Shown here piece by piece: positions 7,490 to 22,142 of a DNA stretch of 36,126 bases. This DNA is from an uncultured SAR86 cluster bacterium (GTDB lineage Bacteria; Pseudomonadota; Gammaproteobacteria; Magnimaribacterales; D2472). The DNA lies in the NCBI GenBank assembly GCA_902623535.1, contig CACNUA010000010.1, forward strand, positions 1 to 36,126, in the 5' to 3' direction. The notes beneath the pieces are model-generated. The model worked only from the letters and a program-made list of their open reading frames with translations. It did not search any database and had not been told where the DNA came from. The translations under genes and the position numbers were made by a program. Numbering within the stretch: the first letter of the stretch is position 1; the number at the start of each line of letters is the position of its first letter.

Positions 7490-8944
7490 ATGTCAGAAAA
7501 TCTAAAGGTAGCAATAATTGGTGCAGGAATGTCAGGCATCTTGGCTGCAATTAAACTTAAAGAATTTGGAATTAAAAACATAACTATTTTTGAAAAGGCA
7601 GATGGGGTAGGTGGAACCTGGAGAGATAATAGTTATCCAGGCTTGCATTGTGACGTTCCATCTCATCATTACACTTATAGTTTTGAAAGAAATCCTAATT
7701 GGTCAAATTATTATTCCTCTGGACCAGAGATTCGTAAGTATTTTGAGGGGATTTTTTTTAAAAATGATCTTGATCAAATTTGCTTATTCAGGACTGAGAT
7801 TATAAGTCTTTCTTTTAAAAAAGGTGTTTGGGAGATTACAACTAATAAAGCAAAGACTTTTAAAGCTGATATTGTAATTGGAGCAACAGGTGTTCTGCAT
7901 CATCCATATTTACCAGACTTGGAAGGTATAAGTGATTTTAATGGGTATAAGTTTCATAGTGCCAACTGGGATCATGGGCTTTCATTAAATGAAAAAAAGG
8001 TAGGTGTAATTGGATCAGGATCAACTGGTATTCAAATAGTAAGTGCCTTATCTGGACAATGCAGACATTTGTATCATTTCCAAAGAACTGCGCAATGGAT
8101 GATGCCTCTTGAGAATGGGAGCTTCAGCGATGAAGAAAAGTTGTTATTTCAAGACCCTAAAAATCTAAGTGAAGCTATGAATTTTGAAGAATACTTTGAT
8201 GCGGTTGAGATCTATTCCCAGGCTCTTCTTGATAAGGACTCGATTGGTGCAAATGAAATAGCTTTTGCATGTAAGGAAAATCTAGAAAAAAATATTCATG
8301 ATGAGGTACTCAAAAAAAAGCTAACCCCTGATCACACACCGCTTTGCAAAAGGTTAATTTGGTCATCAGATTATTATCCAGCAATTCAAAAACCTGAATG
8401 CACGTTAATTACTAAGCCAATCAAAAAGATTACCAATGAGGGAATTGAATTGTTAGATAGCAACCTTATTGATCTTGATGTAATCGTCTTTGCAACAGGG
8501 TTTAAGGTAGATCAATTTTTAAGACCGATTAAAACTTTTGGGATTGATGGAATTTCTTTGGATGATTACTGGAAAGAATATCCAAAAGCTTATCTATCGA
8601 TTGTTATTCCTAAATTTCCTAATTTATTTTTATTAAACGGACCCAATGGTCCTGTAGGAAATTTCTCTCTAATTGATATAGCTGAGCAACAAATGAATTA
8701 CATACTGGAGTTAATTAAGATAATTAAAAAAAGACAATGCCATATTGATGTTAAAGCTGATGTAACAGAAACCTTTGAAAAAAATAGAGCCAAGGCGGCA
8801 AAAAAAACTGTTTGGTATACAGGCGGCTGTACCAGCTGGTATCTGAATGCTGCAGGTATTCCCGCAAGTTGGCCCTGGACTTATGAAGATTTTAAAAGGG
8901 AAATGTCTAAACCTGATCTTGAGGCATTTGAGCTAATTGAATGA
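7490..8944 (+). CDS. Flavin-containing Baeyer-Villiger-type monooxygenase
   Basis: An FAD- and NADPH-dependent oxygenase of 484 residues, likely inserting oxygen into a ketone or oxidising a heteroatom of a small organic compound. It shows the FAD-binding GAGMSG at 11-16 with a following acidic strand end (IFEKADGVGGTW), a perfect Baeyer-Villiger fingerprint FxGxxxHxxxW at 150-160, and the NADPH-binding GSGSTG at 175-180. The ATG motif (VIGATGVLHHP, 129-139) and the late VFATGFKVD also fit. Length is normal for the single-chain class. The substrate cannot be read from sequence. It is divergent from the S9 peptidase operon and its stop codon overlaps the start of a 30-codon gene by 4 bases. 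Confidence 0.93.
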   Translation: MSENLKVAIIGAGMSGILAAIKLKEFGIKNITIFEKADGVGGTWRDNSYPGLHCDVPSHHYTYSFERNPNWSNYYSSGPEIRKYFEGIFFKNDLDQICLFRTEIISLSFKKGVWEITTNKAKTFKADIVIGATGVLHHPYLPDLEGISDFNGYKFHSANWDHGLSLNEKKVGVIGSGSTGIQIVSALSGQCRHLYHFQRTAQWMMPLENGSFSDEEKLLFQDPKNLSEAMNFEEYFDAVEIYSQALLDKDSIGANEIAFACKENLEKNIHDEVLKKKLTPDHTPLCKRLIWSSDYYPAIQKPECTLITKPIKKITNEGIELLDSNLIDLDVIVFATGFKVDQFLRPIKTFGIDGISLDDYWKEYPKAYLSIVIPKFPNLFLLNGPNGPVGNFSLIDIAEQQMNYILELIKIIKKRQCHIDVKADVTETFEKNRAKAAKKTVWYTGGCTSWYLNAAGIPASWPWTYEDFKREMSKPDLEAFELIE

Positions 8945-9033
8945 GTAAAAAGTCAATTATTGTTTTAGTACTCGTTGGCACCATGGTGGCAGCAAGAGTT
9001 TTTGGACCTTTGTTTAATAGTATCTTTAGTTAA
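8941..9033 (+). CDS. 30-residue single-span membrane microprotein coupled to the monooxygenase
   Basis: An ATG at 8941 overlaps the monooxygenase stop in the classic ATGA arrangement and opens a 30-codon frame ending TAA at 9033. The product has a basic start (MSKKS), one hydrophobic stretch (IIVLVLVGTMVAARVF, about residues 6-21), then GPLFNSIFS. This is the layout of a small inner-membrane protein with a cytoplasmic positive N-terminus. No known family is recognised. The ATGA junction and membrane-protein composition support it; the short length means chance is not excluded. It may simply be a membrane anchor or partner for the oxygenase, which is inference. Confidence 0.5.
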   Translation: MSKKSIIVLVLVGTMVAARVFGPLFNSIFS

Positions 9034-9048
9034 AATTTAATTCGATCC

Positions 9049-9975
9049 TTATATACTTTTTTTATTATCCTTAAGATTTTTAGAGCGATTCTTTAAAGAG
9101 TTTTCGAATAATACTTTTAATTTATTTATATTATCTTGCCCTGAATATGTTTCCCTAAAGATCATCGCTATTTCTCTATGAGGACTTTTTTCTGATAGAT
9201 GCGAAGCATAAAGACCTTTTTTATTTTTAACCAATTGATTCAATGCCATTTCAGGTATAAGAGTTGTACCCATTTTGCCTTTAACTAATTGGATCAATGT
9301 TTCGAGGTTTGAAGCTTTGAGAGAATAGCTTGTGTTTGAATCAATATTGCAAGCTTCCAAAATATGATCTTTTAAGCAGTGACCATCAACAAGAAGTAAA
9401 AGGTTTTTATCACTGAGTTGAGATGCACTAATATTAGATTGGACTGCTTTGTGATTTTTTTTGAAAGATATCCAGTAAAAATCTTCAGACCAAAATTTAA
9501 TACTTCTTAGCTCTCCAATCTCATAAGGTAATGCCAAAATTGCAAGGTCTAACTCACCCTCTTGAACTTTGTTTACCAAAACATTCGATTGATTTTCTTC
9601 AATATTTAAGTCTAAGAAAGAAAGGTCTTGTTTAATCTTGGGCAATACCAAAGGAAGTAAATAGGGACTTATTGTAGGTATGATCCCAATTGAAAGAGAT
9701 TGGAGTTTCTCACCTGAGAATGCTTTAGCAAGCTCATTAATCTCGAACATGCCATGTTTTACATCCCTTGCTTTTTTTAGTATTTCTTTTCCAATTGAGG
9801 TAACAATAACTTTTTTGTTTGTTCTCTCAAAGATTTGAATTCCTAATTTCTTTTCTAATTGAGAAATTGCATTACTTAAGGTTGAAGGAGATATAAAACA
9901 CGCATCTGCAGCTTTTTTAAAATGAAGAAATTTTTCTACTGAAAGGGCGTAATCTATTTGTTTAAATGAAAGCAT
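9049..9975 (-). CDS. oxyR: LysR-family peroxide sensor OxyR
   Basis: Hydrogen-peroxide-responsive transcription factor. From the ATG at 9975 it has 308 residues: an N-terminal winged helix-turn-helix (HFKKAADACFISPSTLSNAI, about 19-38), linker helix, and a LysR effector domain containing IGIIPTISPYLLP, typical of OxyR. The two redox cysteines are present in the DGHC and EAC contexts at about 200 and 209, nine residues apart as in E. coli OxyR (Cys199/Cys208), so disulfide switching is expected. An in-frame TTG at 9981 would add two residues; I prefer the ATG. The gene is divergent from katG, the usual OxyR target, and the shared 112-base region presumably carries its binding site. Confidence 0.93.
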   Translation of the reverse strand: MLSFKQIDYALSVEKFLHFKKAADACFISPSTLSNAISQLEKKLGIQIFERTNKKVIVTSIGKEILKKARDVKHGMFEINELAKAFSGEKLQSLSIGIIPTISPYLLPLVLPKIKQDLSFLDLNIEENQSNVLVNKVQEGELDLAILALPYEIGELRSIKFWSEDFYWISFKKNHKAVQSNISASQLSDKNLLLLVDGHCLKDHILEACNIDSNTSYSLKASNLETLIQLVKGKMGTTLIPEMALNQLVKNKKGLYASHLSEKSPHREIAMIFRETYSGQDNINKLKVLFENSLKNRSKNLKDNKKSI

Positions 9976-12220
<2,245 letters not shown>

Positions 12221-12237
12221 TCAAAGACTCAATTTAG

Positions 12238-12265
12238 CTAGCACCGCACAATAAAGCGGTGTTAG
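12238..12265 (+). terminator. Hairpin terminator after katG
   Basis: CTAGCACCGC, an 8-base loop and GCGGTGTTAG form a 10-pair stem with one G-T pair, 17 bases past the katG stop. It is unusually GC-rich for this window. The following TTATTAGTACC is only partly T-rich, so efficiency is uncertain. Confidence 0.7.
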
Positions 12266-12351
12266 TTATTAGTACCTTTATTAAAAGCATATTAAGATTA
12301 TTATCTTTTCTTGTGCTTTTATGAGTCAAAATAGTTTAGTATTATCTTGCT

Positions 12352-12831
12352 ATGAAGACTGCCATTTATCCTGGATCATTTGATCCAATTACATTTGGTC
12401 ACATTGATATTGTTGATAGAGCTTCATCGCTATTTGATCAGGTAGTAATAGGTGTTGCGGAATCGAAGTCTAAAAATCCGCTTTTTAGTACAGATGAGCG
12501 CCTTGATCTTATAAACGAAGTTTTTTCTAATAACAGCAAAATCAGAGCTATAGGCTACTCAAAAAAATTGACCGTTGATTTGGCTAGAGAAAATAATGCA
12601 ATAGCTATCATTAGGGGGCTTAGGGCAGTTGCTGATTTTGAATATGAATTTCAGTTAGCAACTATGAATAGAACCTTAGCACCTGACATTGAAAGCATTT
12701 TCTTTACACCAAAAGATACCCTAATTTATGTCTCTTCCAGTCTTGTGAAAGAAATAGCTCAATTCGGTGGAGATGTATCTAGATTCGTCCCGTCGCACAT
12801 TGAAAAGGCCCTAACAAGAAAATTTTCCTAA
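12352..12831 (+). CDS. coaD: Phosphopantetheine adenylyltransferase
   Basis: Makes dephospho-CoA from 4'-phosphopantetheine and ATP, the fourth step of CoA synthesis, in the cytosol. The protein has 159 residues, the same as E. coli CoaD, with the nucleotidyltransferase signature YPGSFDPITFGH (residues 6-17), IIRGLRAVADFEYE, and IYVSSSLVKEIAQFGGD near the C-terminus. It follows the katG terminator by 86 bases and probably has its own promoter; TTGTGC at 12311 is a possible -35 element, but no convincing -10 is visible. Its end overlaps the end of mutM by 4 bases. Confidence 0.97.
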   Translation: MKTAIYPGSFDPITFGHIDIVDRASSLFDQVVIGVAESKSKNPLFSTDERLDLINEVFSNNSKIRAIGYSKKLTVDLARENNAIAIIRGLRAVADFEYEFQLATMNRTLAPDIESIFFTPKDTLIYVSSSLVKEIAQFGGDVSRFVPSHIEKALTRKFS

Positions 12832-13637
12832 CTCTGGCAATTTCTACACAGAAATGTTGACCTCTGACTTTGCTCAATTCTTTTGATTAAGTTTGAGCAT
12901 TCAAAGCATTTCTCTCCCTCTCGATCATAAACGTTTAAGTCAACCTTAAAATATCCTTTATTCCCAGAGGGTGAAAAAAAATCTTGTAATGTTGTACCGC
13001 CCGCATCAATTGCTTTTCTTAGGATACTTTTTGAGTGTTTGGTAATTTCGGATGCATTTTTTCTTGTAATGTATTTACCTTTTTTCCTAGGATTGATTCC
13101 TGATAAAAAAAGAACTTCATTTGCATATATATTGCCTATTCCAACAACTATTTTTTGGTTCATGATAAGTGACTTGATGGACGCATTAGATTTCTTAATT
13201 TTTGTATATAAGTAATCTTCATCAAATACTTCATCTAATGGCTCAACACCCAGGTTTTTTATTAAAAAATGTTCATTTATGTTATTGGTTATATGTATAG
13301 AGCCAAACCTTCTTGGGTCATTAAATATGAGCTTATTTTTTTTAAAAACTAACTCAACATGATCATGTTTTTTATATTCATTAGATTTAGTTGGTATTAT
13401 CCGAAGGGTTCCGGTCATACCGAGATGTAGGACTAAAAATTTTTCCTCACAATCAAAGATTATGTATTTTGCTCGTCTATATATAGAAATTATTTTTCTG
13501 CCTTCGAGATAAAGAAAGTCTTTTTCTCTAATCGGCCATCTTAATTTTGGGATATGGATTTTTATTTGCTGAATTTTTTTATCAGTAAGTGATGAAATAC
13601 CCCTCACTGATGTTTCAACCTCAGGTAATTCTGGCAT
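12828..13637 (-). CDS. mutM: Formamidopyrimidine-DNA glycosylase
   Basis: Removes 8-oxoguanine and other oxidised purines and nicks the strand, part of the GO repair system. The 269 residues begin MPELPEVE, giving the catalytic Pro2 and Glu3 after Met removal. Other family marks are LVLHLGMTG, FNDPRRFG, the helix-two-turn-helix VVGIGNIYANEVLF, and a C-terminal zinc finger with cysteines at 244, 247, 264 and 267, including the QRSTFLCRNCQ end. Length equals E. coli MutM. It lies 26 bases after tolC on the same strand and is likely cotranscribed with it; its 3' end overlaps coaD by 4 bases. coaD-mutM proximity is common in gammaproteobacteria. Confidence 0.97.
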   Translation of the reverse strand: MPELPEVETSVRGISSLTDKKIQQIKIHIPKLRWPIREKDFLYLEGRKIISIYRRAKYIIFDCEEKFLVLHLGMTGTLRIIPTKSNEYKKHDHVELVFKKNKLIFNDPRRFGSIHITNNINEHFLIKNLGVEPLDEVFDEDYLYTKIKKSNASIKSLIMNQKIVVGIGNIYANEVLFLSGINPRKKGKYITRKNASEITKHSKSILRKAIDAGGTTLQDFFSPSGNKGYFKVDLNVYDREGEKCFECSNLIKRIEQSQRSTFLCRNCQS

Positions 13638-13663
13638 CTTGAAGGCAGTTGGTGTTTAGATGA

Positions 13664-15001
13664 TTATCCTAAGAGGCTATTTATATCGATAAGATTTTTT
13701 GGATCAAGGGTTCCAGCAGACAAGTGCAGCTTGAGTGTAGACATAAGATAATCATATTTTGCATTTGCTAAATTTCTTTCAGCAGCATATAAATTTTTCT
13801 CTGCCTGCAATAAATCTACAATATTTCTAGTCCCGACCTCATATCCAACTCTAGTAGCTTCAAGTGCACTTGTAGCAGATATAACTGCTTGACGCTGAGC
13901 TCTAAGGTTAGCAACAAGTGTTACAACATTCGAATATTGAGATCTAACTTCTTGAATCACTGAACGTTGAACAAAAAGTGCATCTTGTGAGGATTTATTA
14001 TAGTCAGCATAAGCTTGCTTTCGTCTTGAGTTAACAGCACCACCTTGAAAGATTGGCACGCTCCACTGAAGGCTATAATTATCTCTTTGTGTTTCATCAG
14101 GAACAGTAATCTGAAAAGCAGAACCTGTATCAATGCCATCAAATGAAAACTGATTAGTCTCAGACTCTACTCTGCTACCTACAATATCTATTTTTGGTAG
14201 ATGATTGGCTGCAGCGCTCCTAGCATTATTTTTTGAAGCTTTGGTTCTTAAGTTGGCTGCCTTTAGTCTAAAGTTATTCTCTATTCCCTTTTGAACCCAA
14301 TCGTCTTTTGAATCAGGCACAGGATTAGTAACCCTCATCTCATTTACTAGCGCATCAATAGAAACAATCTCACGGCCAACAAGTGCATTTAATGCTTCTC
14401 TAGCTGTAAAAACCTCACCTTCACGTCTTATTTTCGCAGCCAAACTAACGTCATAAGCTAATTGTGCCTCTTGCACTTCTGTAATCGCAGAGAGTCCCAC
14501 TTCATAACGTTGTTTTGTTTGATCCAATTGTTTCTTTATAGCTACTTCTTCTGAGATAGCTGCATTTAAATTATCAATTGATCTTAAAACGTTGAAATAC
14601 AATTCAGCTGTTCTAACAATCAGATTTTGTTGTTGAAATGCAAAGTCTGCCTCACTTGCATCTGTAAGAAATTTTGACCTCCTGAAATTAAACCATGTGT
14701 CGAGTCTTAATAGGGGTTGTGAAATTCTTGCAGCTTGACCGAAGCTATTATATTCATTTTGAAGTTCACCTAACTGATAATATTCGTTCCATGTGGTCTG
14801 ACCTGAGAGAGAAATATTTGGCAATAATGCCGCCATCCCTTGTTTTTTTATTTCTTTGCCAGATAAGTAGGTGTACTCAGCAGCCTTAAATTGCGGATCG
14901 TTTTCAAGAGCCTCATTATAGATATCAAGAAGATTGTCAGCCTCAATAGAAAAAGTAATGCTCAATATACCTAATAAAATGTAGTTTTTATTTCTTTTCA
15001 T
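13664..15001 (-). CDS. tolC: TolC-family outer-membrane efflux channel
   Basis: Trimeric outer-membrane channel-tunnel that works with inner-membrane pumps for drug and type I protein export. The 445-residue protein starts with a signal peptide (ending near FSIEA, about 21) and then shows the two repeated TolC halves: LLDIYNEALENDPQFKAAE, AELYFNVLRSIDNL, QTKQRYEVGLSAITEVQEAQ, and in the second half SVPIFQGGAVNSRRKQA and VGTRNIVDLLQAEKNLYAAE. These match E. coli TolC, though the protein is about 50 residues shorter because it lacks the disordered C-terminal tail. No pump genes are adjacent. It is divergent from thiC across 120 bases and followed by mutM. Confidence 0.94.
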   Translation of the reverse strand: MKRNKNYILLGILSITFSIEADNLLDIYNEALENDPQFKAAEYTYLSGKEIKKQGMAALLPNISLSGQTTWNEYYQLGELQNEYNSFGQAARISQPLLRLDTWFNFRRSKFLTDASEADFAFQQQNLIVRTAELYFNVLRSIDNLNAAISEEVAIKKQLDQTKQRYEVGLSAITEVQEAQLAYDVSLAAKIRREGEVFTAREALNALVGREIVSIDALVNEMRVTNPVPDSKDDWVQKGIENNFRLKAANLRTKASKNNARSAAANHLPKIDIVGSRVESETNQFSFDGIDTGSAFQITVPDETQRDNYSLQWSVPIFQGGAVNSRRKQAYADYNKSSQDALFVQRSVIQEVRSQYSNVVTLVANLRAQRQAVISATSALEATRVGYEVGTRNIVDLLQAEKNLYAAERNLANAKYDYLMSTLKLHLSAGTLDPKNLIDINSLLG

Positions 15002-16806
<1,805 letters not shown>

Positions 16807-16807
<1 letters not shown>

Positions 16808-18705
16808 TGGCAAAACAATACGACGCTAAATCAATTGAGGTACTGTCTGGATTAGACCCTGTAAGAAAAAGGCCAGGTATGTATACTGATACCAGCTGTC
16901 CTAATCATTTGATTCAAGAAGTTCTAGATAATGCAGTTGATGAAGCTTTAGCTGGCCATTGCTCTCAAATTAAGATTAATCTTTTTAAGGATGGTTTTAT
17001 TGAAGTAAGTGACGATGGAAGAGGTATGCCAACTGATGTTCATCCTGAACATAAAGTAAGCGGAGTTGAGTTAATTTTATGTAAGCTACATGCTGGAGCG
17101 AAATTTTCTGGTGAGGATTACAACTTTTCTGGCGGACTCCACGGAGTCGGCGTATCTGTTGTGAACGCCTTATCAACAAATTTATCAGCAACGATAAAGC
17201 GAGATGGAAAAATTCATCAAATGAGTTTTAGTGGCGGAGAAAAATCAAAAGAATTAAAAATAACAGGCGAGGTTGGCAATAGGAATACAGGAACAAGCAT
17301 AAGATTTATTCCTGATCCTCAGTATTTTGAATCCTCCAAAGTTGATGTTAAAAAATTAAAACATCTACTAAAGGCAAAATCAGTCTTATGTCCGGGTTTA
17401 AAAATTTCTTTTGCAAGTGAATTTAAAAAAGACGATAAAGAAACTTGGGAGTATCCAAATGGTCTAGAAGGTTATTTAGGTGATGAGATTAAAGATGAAG
17501 AGTTTCTCTTAAAAGATTCAATTTTAAGTTCAAAATCTAACGAAGATAATTCAATTGATTTTGTTATCAACTGGGTTATGAATAACTCCAAAAAACTCCT
17601 AAACGAATCTTATGTAAACCTGATTCCAACTGCACAAGGTGGCTCACATCTTAACGGCTTTAAATCTGGACTTTTGGATGCAATTAAAGAATTTTGTGAA
17701 TTTAGAAATCTTTTGCCAAAGGGAATTAAGCTAACTTCTGATGACACAATTAATCATGCCGCATTTGTTGTTTCATCAAAACTTAAAAATCCACAGTTTG
17801 CCGGTCAAACCAAGGAAAGATTAGATTCTAAAGATCACCAATCCTTTGTTAGTGCAGCTACAAAAGATTCTTTAAGTATTTGGTTCAATCAGCATACTGA
17901 AGAGGCAGAACTAATTGCTGACCTTGCTATTGAATCTGCTCAGAAAAGATCAAAAGAAGTTAAAACAGTCGCACGTAAAAAAACTTTTCAAGGTCCTGCC
18001 CTTCCAGGTAAGTTATCTGATTGCAATTCAATCGATCTTAATGAAACTGAACTTTTTTTAGTTGAGGGTGATTCAGCTGGAGGCTCTGCAAAACAAGCAC
18101 GAGAAAGAGGCTTTCAAGCAATCATGCCGCTCAGAGGAAAAATTCTCAATACATGGGATCTAGAAAGCAGTGAAATAATTAAGTCTCAGGAAATTAAAGA
18201 TTTAGCTACTGCTATGGGTGTTAATCCGGGAGAAACAGACCTATCAAACCTAAGGTATGGAAAAATATGTATCCTCGCAGATGCTGACTCAGATGGATTA
18301 CACATAGCAACACTGCTATGTGCACTTTTTTTAAGACATTATAAAAATCTTATTCAAGATGGCCGAATTTATGTTGCGATGCCGCCACTCTTTAGAATAG
18401 ATTGCGCAAAAGAAAAATTTTATGCAGTTGATGAAAAAGAAAAAGATAAGATTGTAAAAGAGCTTGGTTCTAAAAAAGGAAATCCAAAAATAGACATTCA
18501 AAGGTTTAAAGGGCTTGGTGAAATGAATCCAAGCCAGCTTCGAGAGACTGTTATGGATCCAGCAACCAGAAAATTGGTTCAACTTACCATAGACTCAAAA
18601 GACAATGTTAATGCAATGATGGATCTTCTTTTGTCAAAGAAAAGGGCAGGGGATAGAAAGACATGGCTCGAGAAAAAAGGAAAAATTGCTAGGGTGGACA
18701 TATGA
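16807..18705 (+). CDS. parE: DNA topoisomerase IV subunit B
   Basis: ATPase subunit of topoisomerase IV, which decatenates daughter chromosomes. The 632 residues begin like ParE rather than GyrB ([20 protein letters not shown]) and match E. coli ParE (630) in length, lacking the GyrB insertion. The GHKL ATPase has Glu38 and Asn42 ([11 protein letters not shown]), DDGRGMP at 69-75 and [14 protein letters not shown] from 109. The Toprim domain has EGDSAGG at 420-426 and the metal site DADSD at 492-496. It starts on the last base of the thiC stop codon and overlaps parC by 4 bases. Confidence 0.97.
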
Positions 18706-20951
18706 GTAATCAAAAAATTGATGCAATTAAACTAAAAGATTATGCAGAGGAATCATATTTAAATTATTCGATGTACGTCATCTTAGATCGTGCGCTTCCA
18801 AATATTGGTGATGGAATGAAGCCTGTTCAAAGAAGGATCCTGTATGCAATGAGTGAGCTAGGTTTAAATGCTGGATCAAAGTACAAGAAATCTGCAAGAA
18901 CTGTAGGAGATGTAATCGGTAAATTTCATCCGCATGGAGACAGTGCTGCATATGAGGCTATGGTTTTGATGGCACAAAACTTTTCTTTTAGATATCCCCT
19001 TGTTGATGGGCAAGGAAATTGGGGAACACAGGATGATCCAAAATCTTTCGCCGCAATGAGATATACAGAATCAAGATTAACTGCATATGCAAATCTTTTG
19101 CTCGAAGAGATTAAGTTAGGCACTGTTGATTGGCAGCCTAACTTTGATGGCTCTCTTTCGGAACCAATAATTTTGCCATCTAAAGTTCCAAATATTTTAT
19201 TGAATGGAACTACAGGAATCGCAGTGGGCATGGCTACAGATATTCCTTCTCATAATATTTCAGAAGTTATAGATGCTTGTATTTATCTACTTGATAATCC
19301 TAAAGCTGACATTTCAAAACTTCTCAAGTATGTCAAAGGCCCAGATTTTTCAAATCATGCGCCAATAATTGCTTCAAATGAGGAGCTCATCGAAATTTAC
19401 ACAACCGGCAGAGGCGGTTTTAAAATGCAAGCAAAATGGATAAAGGAGGGCAATGATATTGTTATCGATGCTCTTCCACATCAAGCATCAGGATCAAAAA
19501 TTTTAGAGCAGATTGCAGATCAGATGAATAAAAAGAAGCTTCCAATGATTGTTGATCTTAGAGATGAGGCTGACCATCAAGAGCCAGTTAGGCTTGTTAT
19601 CTCTCTTAAATCTAATCGTATTGATGGTGAGGAGGTTATGAACCATTTGTATGCAACCACTGATTTACAAAAGAACTACAGAGCAAACATTAACTTAATT
19701 GACCGATCTGGATCGCCAAGGGTATTTGGTCTTAGAGACTTGCTCTACGAATGGCTGAAGTTTAGACAAGAGACGGTGCTTAAAAAACTTAACCACAGAC
19801 TCCAACAAGTTGATGATAGATTGCATGTCCTTGAAGGCCTCCTAATTGTTTATGTGGACATAGACACGGTGATTAAAATCATACGACAAAGTGATGAACC
19901 AAAAAAAGAACTAATTAAAAAATTTAAGATTTCGGAAATTCAAGCCAACGCAATTCTTGAGATTAAGCTTAGACAGCTTGCAAAACTGGAACAAATAAAA
20001 CTTGAAGAAGAAAGTAAGCTATTAAAGGATGAAAAAAAAGATTTGGAAAAGATCATTGGCTCCAAATCAAGATTAAAGACTTACATTAAGAAAGAACTGC
20101 TTGAAATTAAAGAACAGTTTGGGGATGAAAGGAATTCTCCGATTATTGAAAGCTCTAAAGCAAAGGCTTTTTCTGAAGAGGAGGTCATTTCCAACGAACC
20201 AATAACCATCATCCTCTCAAAAGCAGGATGGATTAGAGCAGCAAAGGGACATGATGTTGATCCAAGCTCATTAAATTATCGGGGCGATGATGGTCTAAAG
20301 CATTTTGCACAAGGCAGAAATAATCAAATGGCAAATTTCTTTGATTCAACGGGGAAATGTTTTTCATTACCATCTTTCTCGTTGCCCTCAGCTCGAGGTA
20401 TGGGTGAGCCAATTACTGGTAGAGTAAGTGCCGAGTCAGGTGTGTCTTTTCAAGGAGTAATAGCTGGCGCTGATGAAGAAAAATTTATTATTTCAACATC
20501 TGCTGGATATGGATTTATCAGTGAAATTAGGAATACTCTATCAAACAAGAAGACCGGTAAGAATTTTATTAAATTAACCCCTCAATCTAAACTAGTTCCG
20601 CCTATTAAGATACTCCCGCATCATCAGTTAATTGTTGCCATTTCTTCTATAGGAAGAATGTTGATATTTTCATTAGATAGCTTACCAATTCTTCCAAGAG
20701 GTAAAGGAAATAAAATCATTAATATTCCTAAGGCTAAATTTGAAAGTGGTGAAGAAGCAATGACACATATATGTTTGTTAGGAGCAGAATCAAAGCTGCA
20801 ACTTCATAGCGGGAAACAATTTAAAAATTTCAGTGTTAAAGATCTTGAAAATTATCTCTCAGATAGAGCCAAGCGAGGCTTAATGTTGCCGCAAGGATAT
20901 CGAAAAGTTGATAGGGTTATTGAAGTTTTCGATGTGTCAGAGGAGTCTTGA
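18702..20951 (+). CDS. parC: DNA topoisomerase IV subunit A
   Basis: DNA-cutting and rejoining subunit of topoisomerase IV. Of 749 residues (E. coli ParC 752), the winged-helix region includes [13 protein letters not shown] with Ser81 and Glu85, the positions altered in quinolone resistance elsewhere and here wild type, and the catalytic Tyr121 in [10 protein letters not shown]. The tower and coiled-coil regions follow, then a ParC-type C-terminal propeller without a canonical GyrA box. It begins in an ATGA overlap with parE, and its last 15 bases overlap the end of argD on the other strand. Confidence 0.97.
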   Translation: MSNQKIDAIKLKDYAEESYLNYSMYVILDRALPNIGDGMKPVQRRILYAMSELGLNAGSKYKKSARTVGDVIGKFHPHGDSAAYEAMVLMAQNFSFRYPLVDGQGNWGTQDDPKSFAAMRYTESRLTAYANLLLEEIKLGTVDWQPNFDGSLSEPIILPSKVPNILLNGTTGIAVGMATDIPSHNISEVIDACIYLLDNPKADISKLLKYVKGPDFSNHAPIIASNEELIEIYTTGRGGFKMQAKWIKEGNDIVIDALPHQASGSKILEQIADQMNKKKLPMIVDLRDEADHQEPVRLVISLKSNRIDGEEVMNHLYATTDLQKNYRANINLIDRSGSPRVFGLRDLLYEWLKFRQETVLKKLNHRLQQVDDRLHVLEGLLIVYVDIDTVIKIIRQSDEPKKELIKKFKISEIQANAILEIKLRQLAKLEQIKLEEESKLLKDEKKDLEKIIGSKSRLKTYIKKELLEIKEQFGDERNSPIIESSKAKAFSEEEVISNEPITIILSKAGWIRAAKGHDVDPSSLNYRGDDGLKHFAQGRNNQMANFFDSTGKCFSLPSFSLPSARGMGEPITGRVSAESGVSFQGVIAGADEEKFIISTSAGYGFISEIRNTLSNKKTGKNFIKLTPQSKLVPPIKILPHHQLIVAISSIGRMLIFSLDSLPILPRGKGNKIINIPKAKFESGEEAMTHICLLGAESKLQLHSGKQFKNFSVKDLENYLSDRAKRGLMLPQGYRKVDRVIEVFDVSEES

Positions 20952-22136
20952 AAGACTTTTTTCTAATTTTTTGACGCCCAATTTAATCTCTTTTTCTGAA
21001 ATTGTCAGTGCTGGTGCAAGCCTAAGGGTATTATTATTTGCTTTTAATATCATTAATCCTTCATCGTATGCAGATGACATAATATTTTGAAGGGTTAGAT
21101 TCTCTATTTTAGAGTTAAGCTCAAGACCAATCCATAATCCTGCAGATCTAACCGCAGTAAAACAATTATATTTTTTGTTTAAATCATTTAATAAGCTTAA
21201 AAAGAGTTTTTCTTTCTTGATTACTGAATTAAGAAAGCTTTTTTTAGATACTTCTTTGAAAACTTCATATGAAACAGAGCAAGCCAAAGGATTGCCTCCA
21301 TATGTTGAACCATGAGCACCAACTTGCATTGCCTTTGCAACTTTATTAGTAGTAAGAATTGCACCTATTGGCATTCCATTTCCCATACCTTTAGCAGAAC
21401 AAAGAATGTCAGGCTTTATATTGTATTTCTCATACGCATAAAGATGACCAGTTCTCCCAACACCCGATTGCACTTCATCTATAACAATTAAAACATTATT
21501 TTTCCTACATAACTTTTTAATTTCATTAATGAATACTTTTTTTGCAGGCACTATTCCAGCCTCACCTTGAATTAGTTCGATAACAATTGCAGCAGTATTT
21601 TTATTGATAATCTTTTTTAAACCATCTACTTGATTAAATGGATGATGCTTAATACCAGCTGGCATAGGGCCAAATCCTCCGGTCATCCTTTTGGAGCCAT
21701 TAAGAGCAATAGCCATCATTGTTCTGCCATGAAAAGCATCATTGAAAGCAACGATCTCATTTTTTTTGTTAGAAAAATTAGTTGAAGCATATTTTCTGGC
21801 TGTCTTCACAGCCCCCTCAACAGCTTCTGCACCAGAATTTGTAAAGAAGATTTTTTCGGCAAATGTCTTATTACAAATTAATTTTGCTAGCTTCAATGCA
21901 GGCTCATTTGCTAACACGTTTGATAGATGCCAAAGATTTTTTGACTGCGTATTTAATGTTTTTACTAAAGTTGGATGACAATGGCCTAAGTTTGATACGG
22001 CAATACCTGAAGCAAAATCAAGATACTTATTATTATCTTGATCCCATACATAACTGCCTTTTGCTTTTTTTGGAATAAATTTAGCTGGATTATATACAGG
22101 CAATATGTACTTGTTAAAATCACTTCGAGTAACCAT
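20937..22136 (-). CDS. argD: Acetylornithine aminotransferase
   Basis: PLP-dependent class III aminotransferase converting N-acetylglutamate semialdehyde to acetylornithine in arginine synthesis; the family often also serves succinyldiaminopimelate in lysine synthesis. From the ATG at 22136 it has 399 residues and follows E. coli ArgD from [16 protein letters not shown] on: [49 protein letters not shown], the PLP Lys249 in [14 protein letters not shown], and [11 protein letters not shown]. The longer frame adds 28 hydrophobic residues unlike the family, so I reject it. Its start codon faces that of the DUF2244 gene with only 6 bases between. It is not in an arg operon here. Confidence 0.93.
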   Translation of the reverse strand: MVTRSDFNKYILPVYNPAKFIPKKAKGSYVWDQDNNKYLDFASGIAVSNLGHCHPTLVKTLNTQSKNLWHLSNVLANEPALKLAKLICNKTFAEKIFFTNSGAEAVEGAVKTARKYASTNFSNKKNEIVAFNDAFHGRTMMAIALNGSKRMTGGFGPMPAGIKHHPFNQVDGLKKIINKNTAAIVIELIQGEAGIVPAKKVFINEIKKLCRKNNVLIVIDEVQSGVGRTGHLYAYEKYNIKPDILCSAKGMGNGMPIGAILTTNKVAKAMQVGAHGSTYGGNPLACSVSYEVFKEVSKKSFLNSVIKKEKLFLSLLNDLNKKYNCFTAVRSAGLWIGLELNSKIENLTLQNIMSSAYDEGLMILKANNNTLRLAPALTISEKEIKLGVKKLEKSLSRLL

Positions 22137-22142
22137 GTAAAC

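Noticed and set aside
14797..14860. On the plus strand, CTGAGAGAGAAA and AATAATGCC recall pieces of a TPP riboswitch upstream of thiC.
   Set aside because: It lies inside tolC, where the opposite strand encodes the conserved LPNISLSGQTTW region, about 260 bases from thiC, and the rest of the aptamer is missing. I take it as coincidence.
22038..22142. N-terminal extension of the DUF2244 protein.
   Set aside because: It is antisense to the conserved beginning of argD and unlike family N-termini; the ATG at 22143 fits the family.
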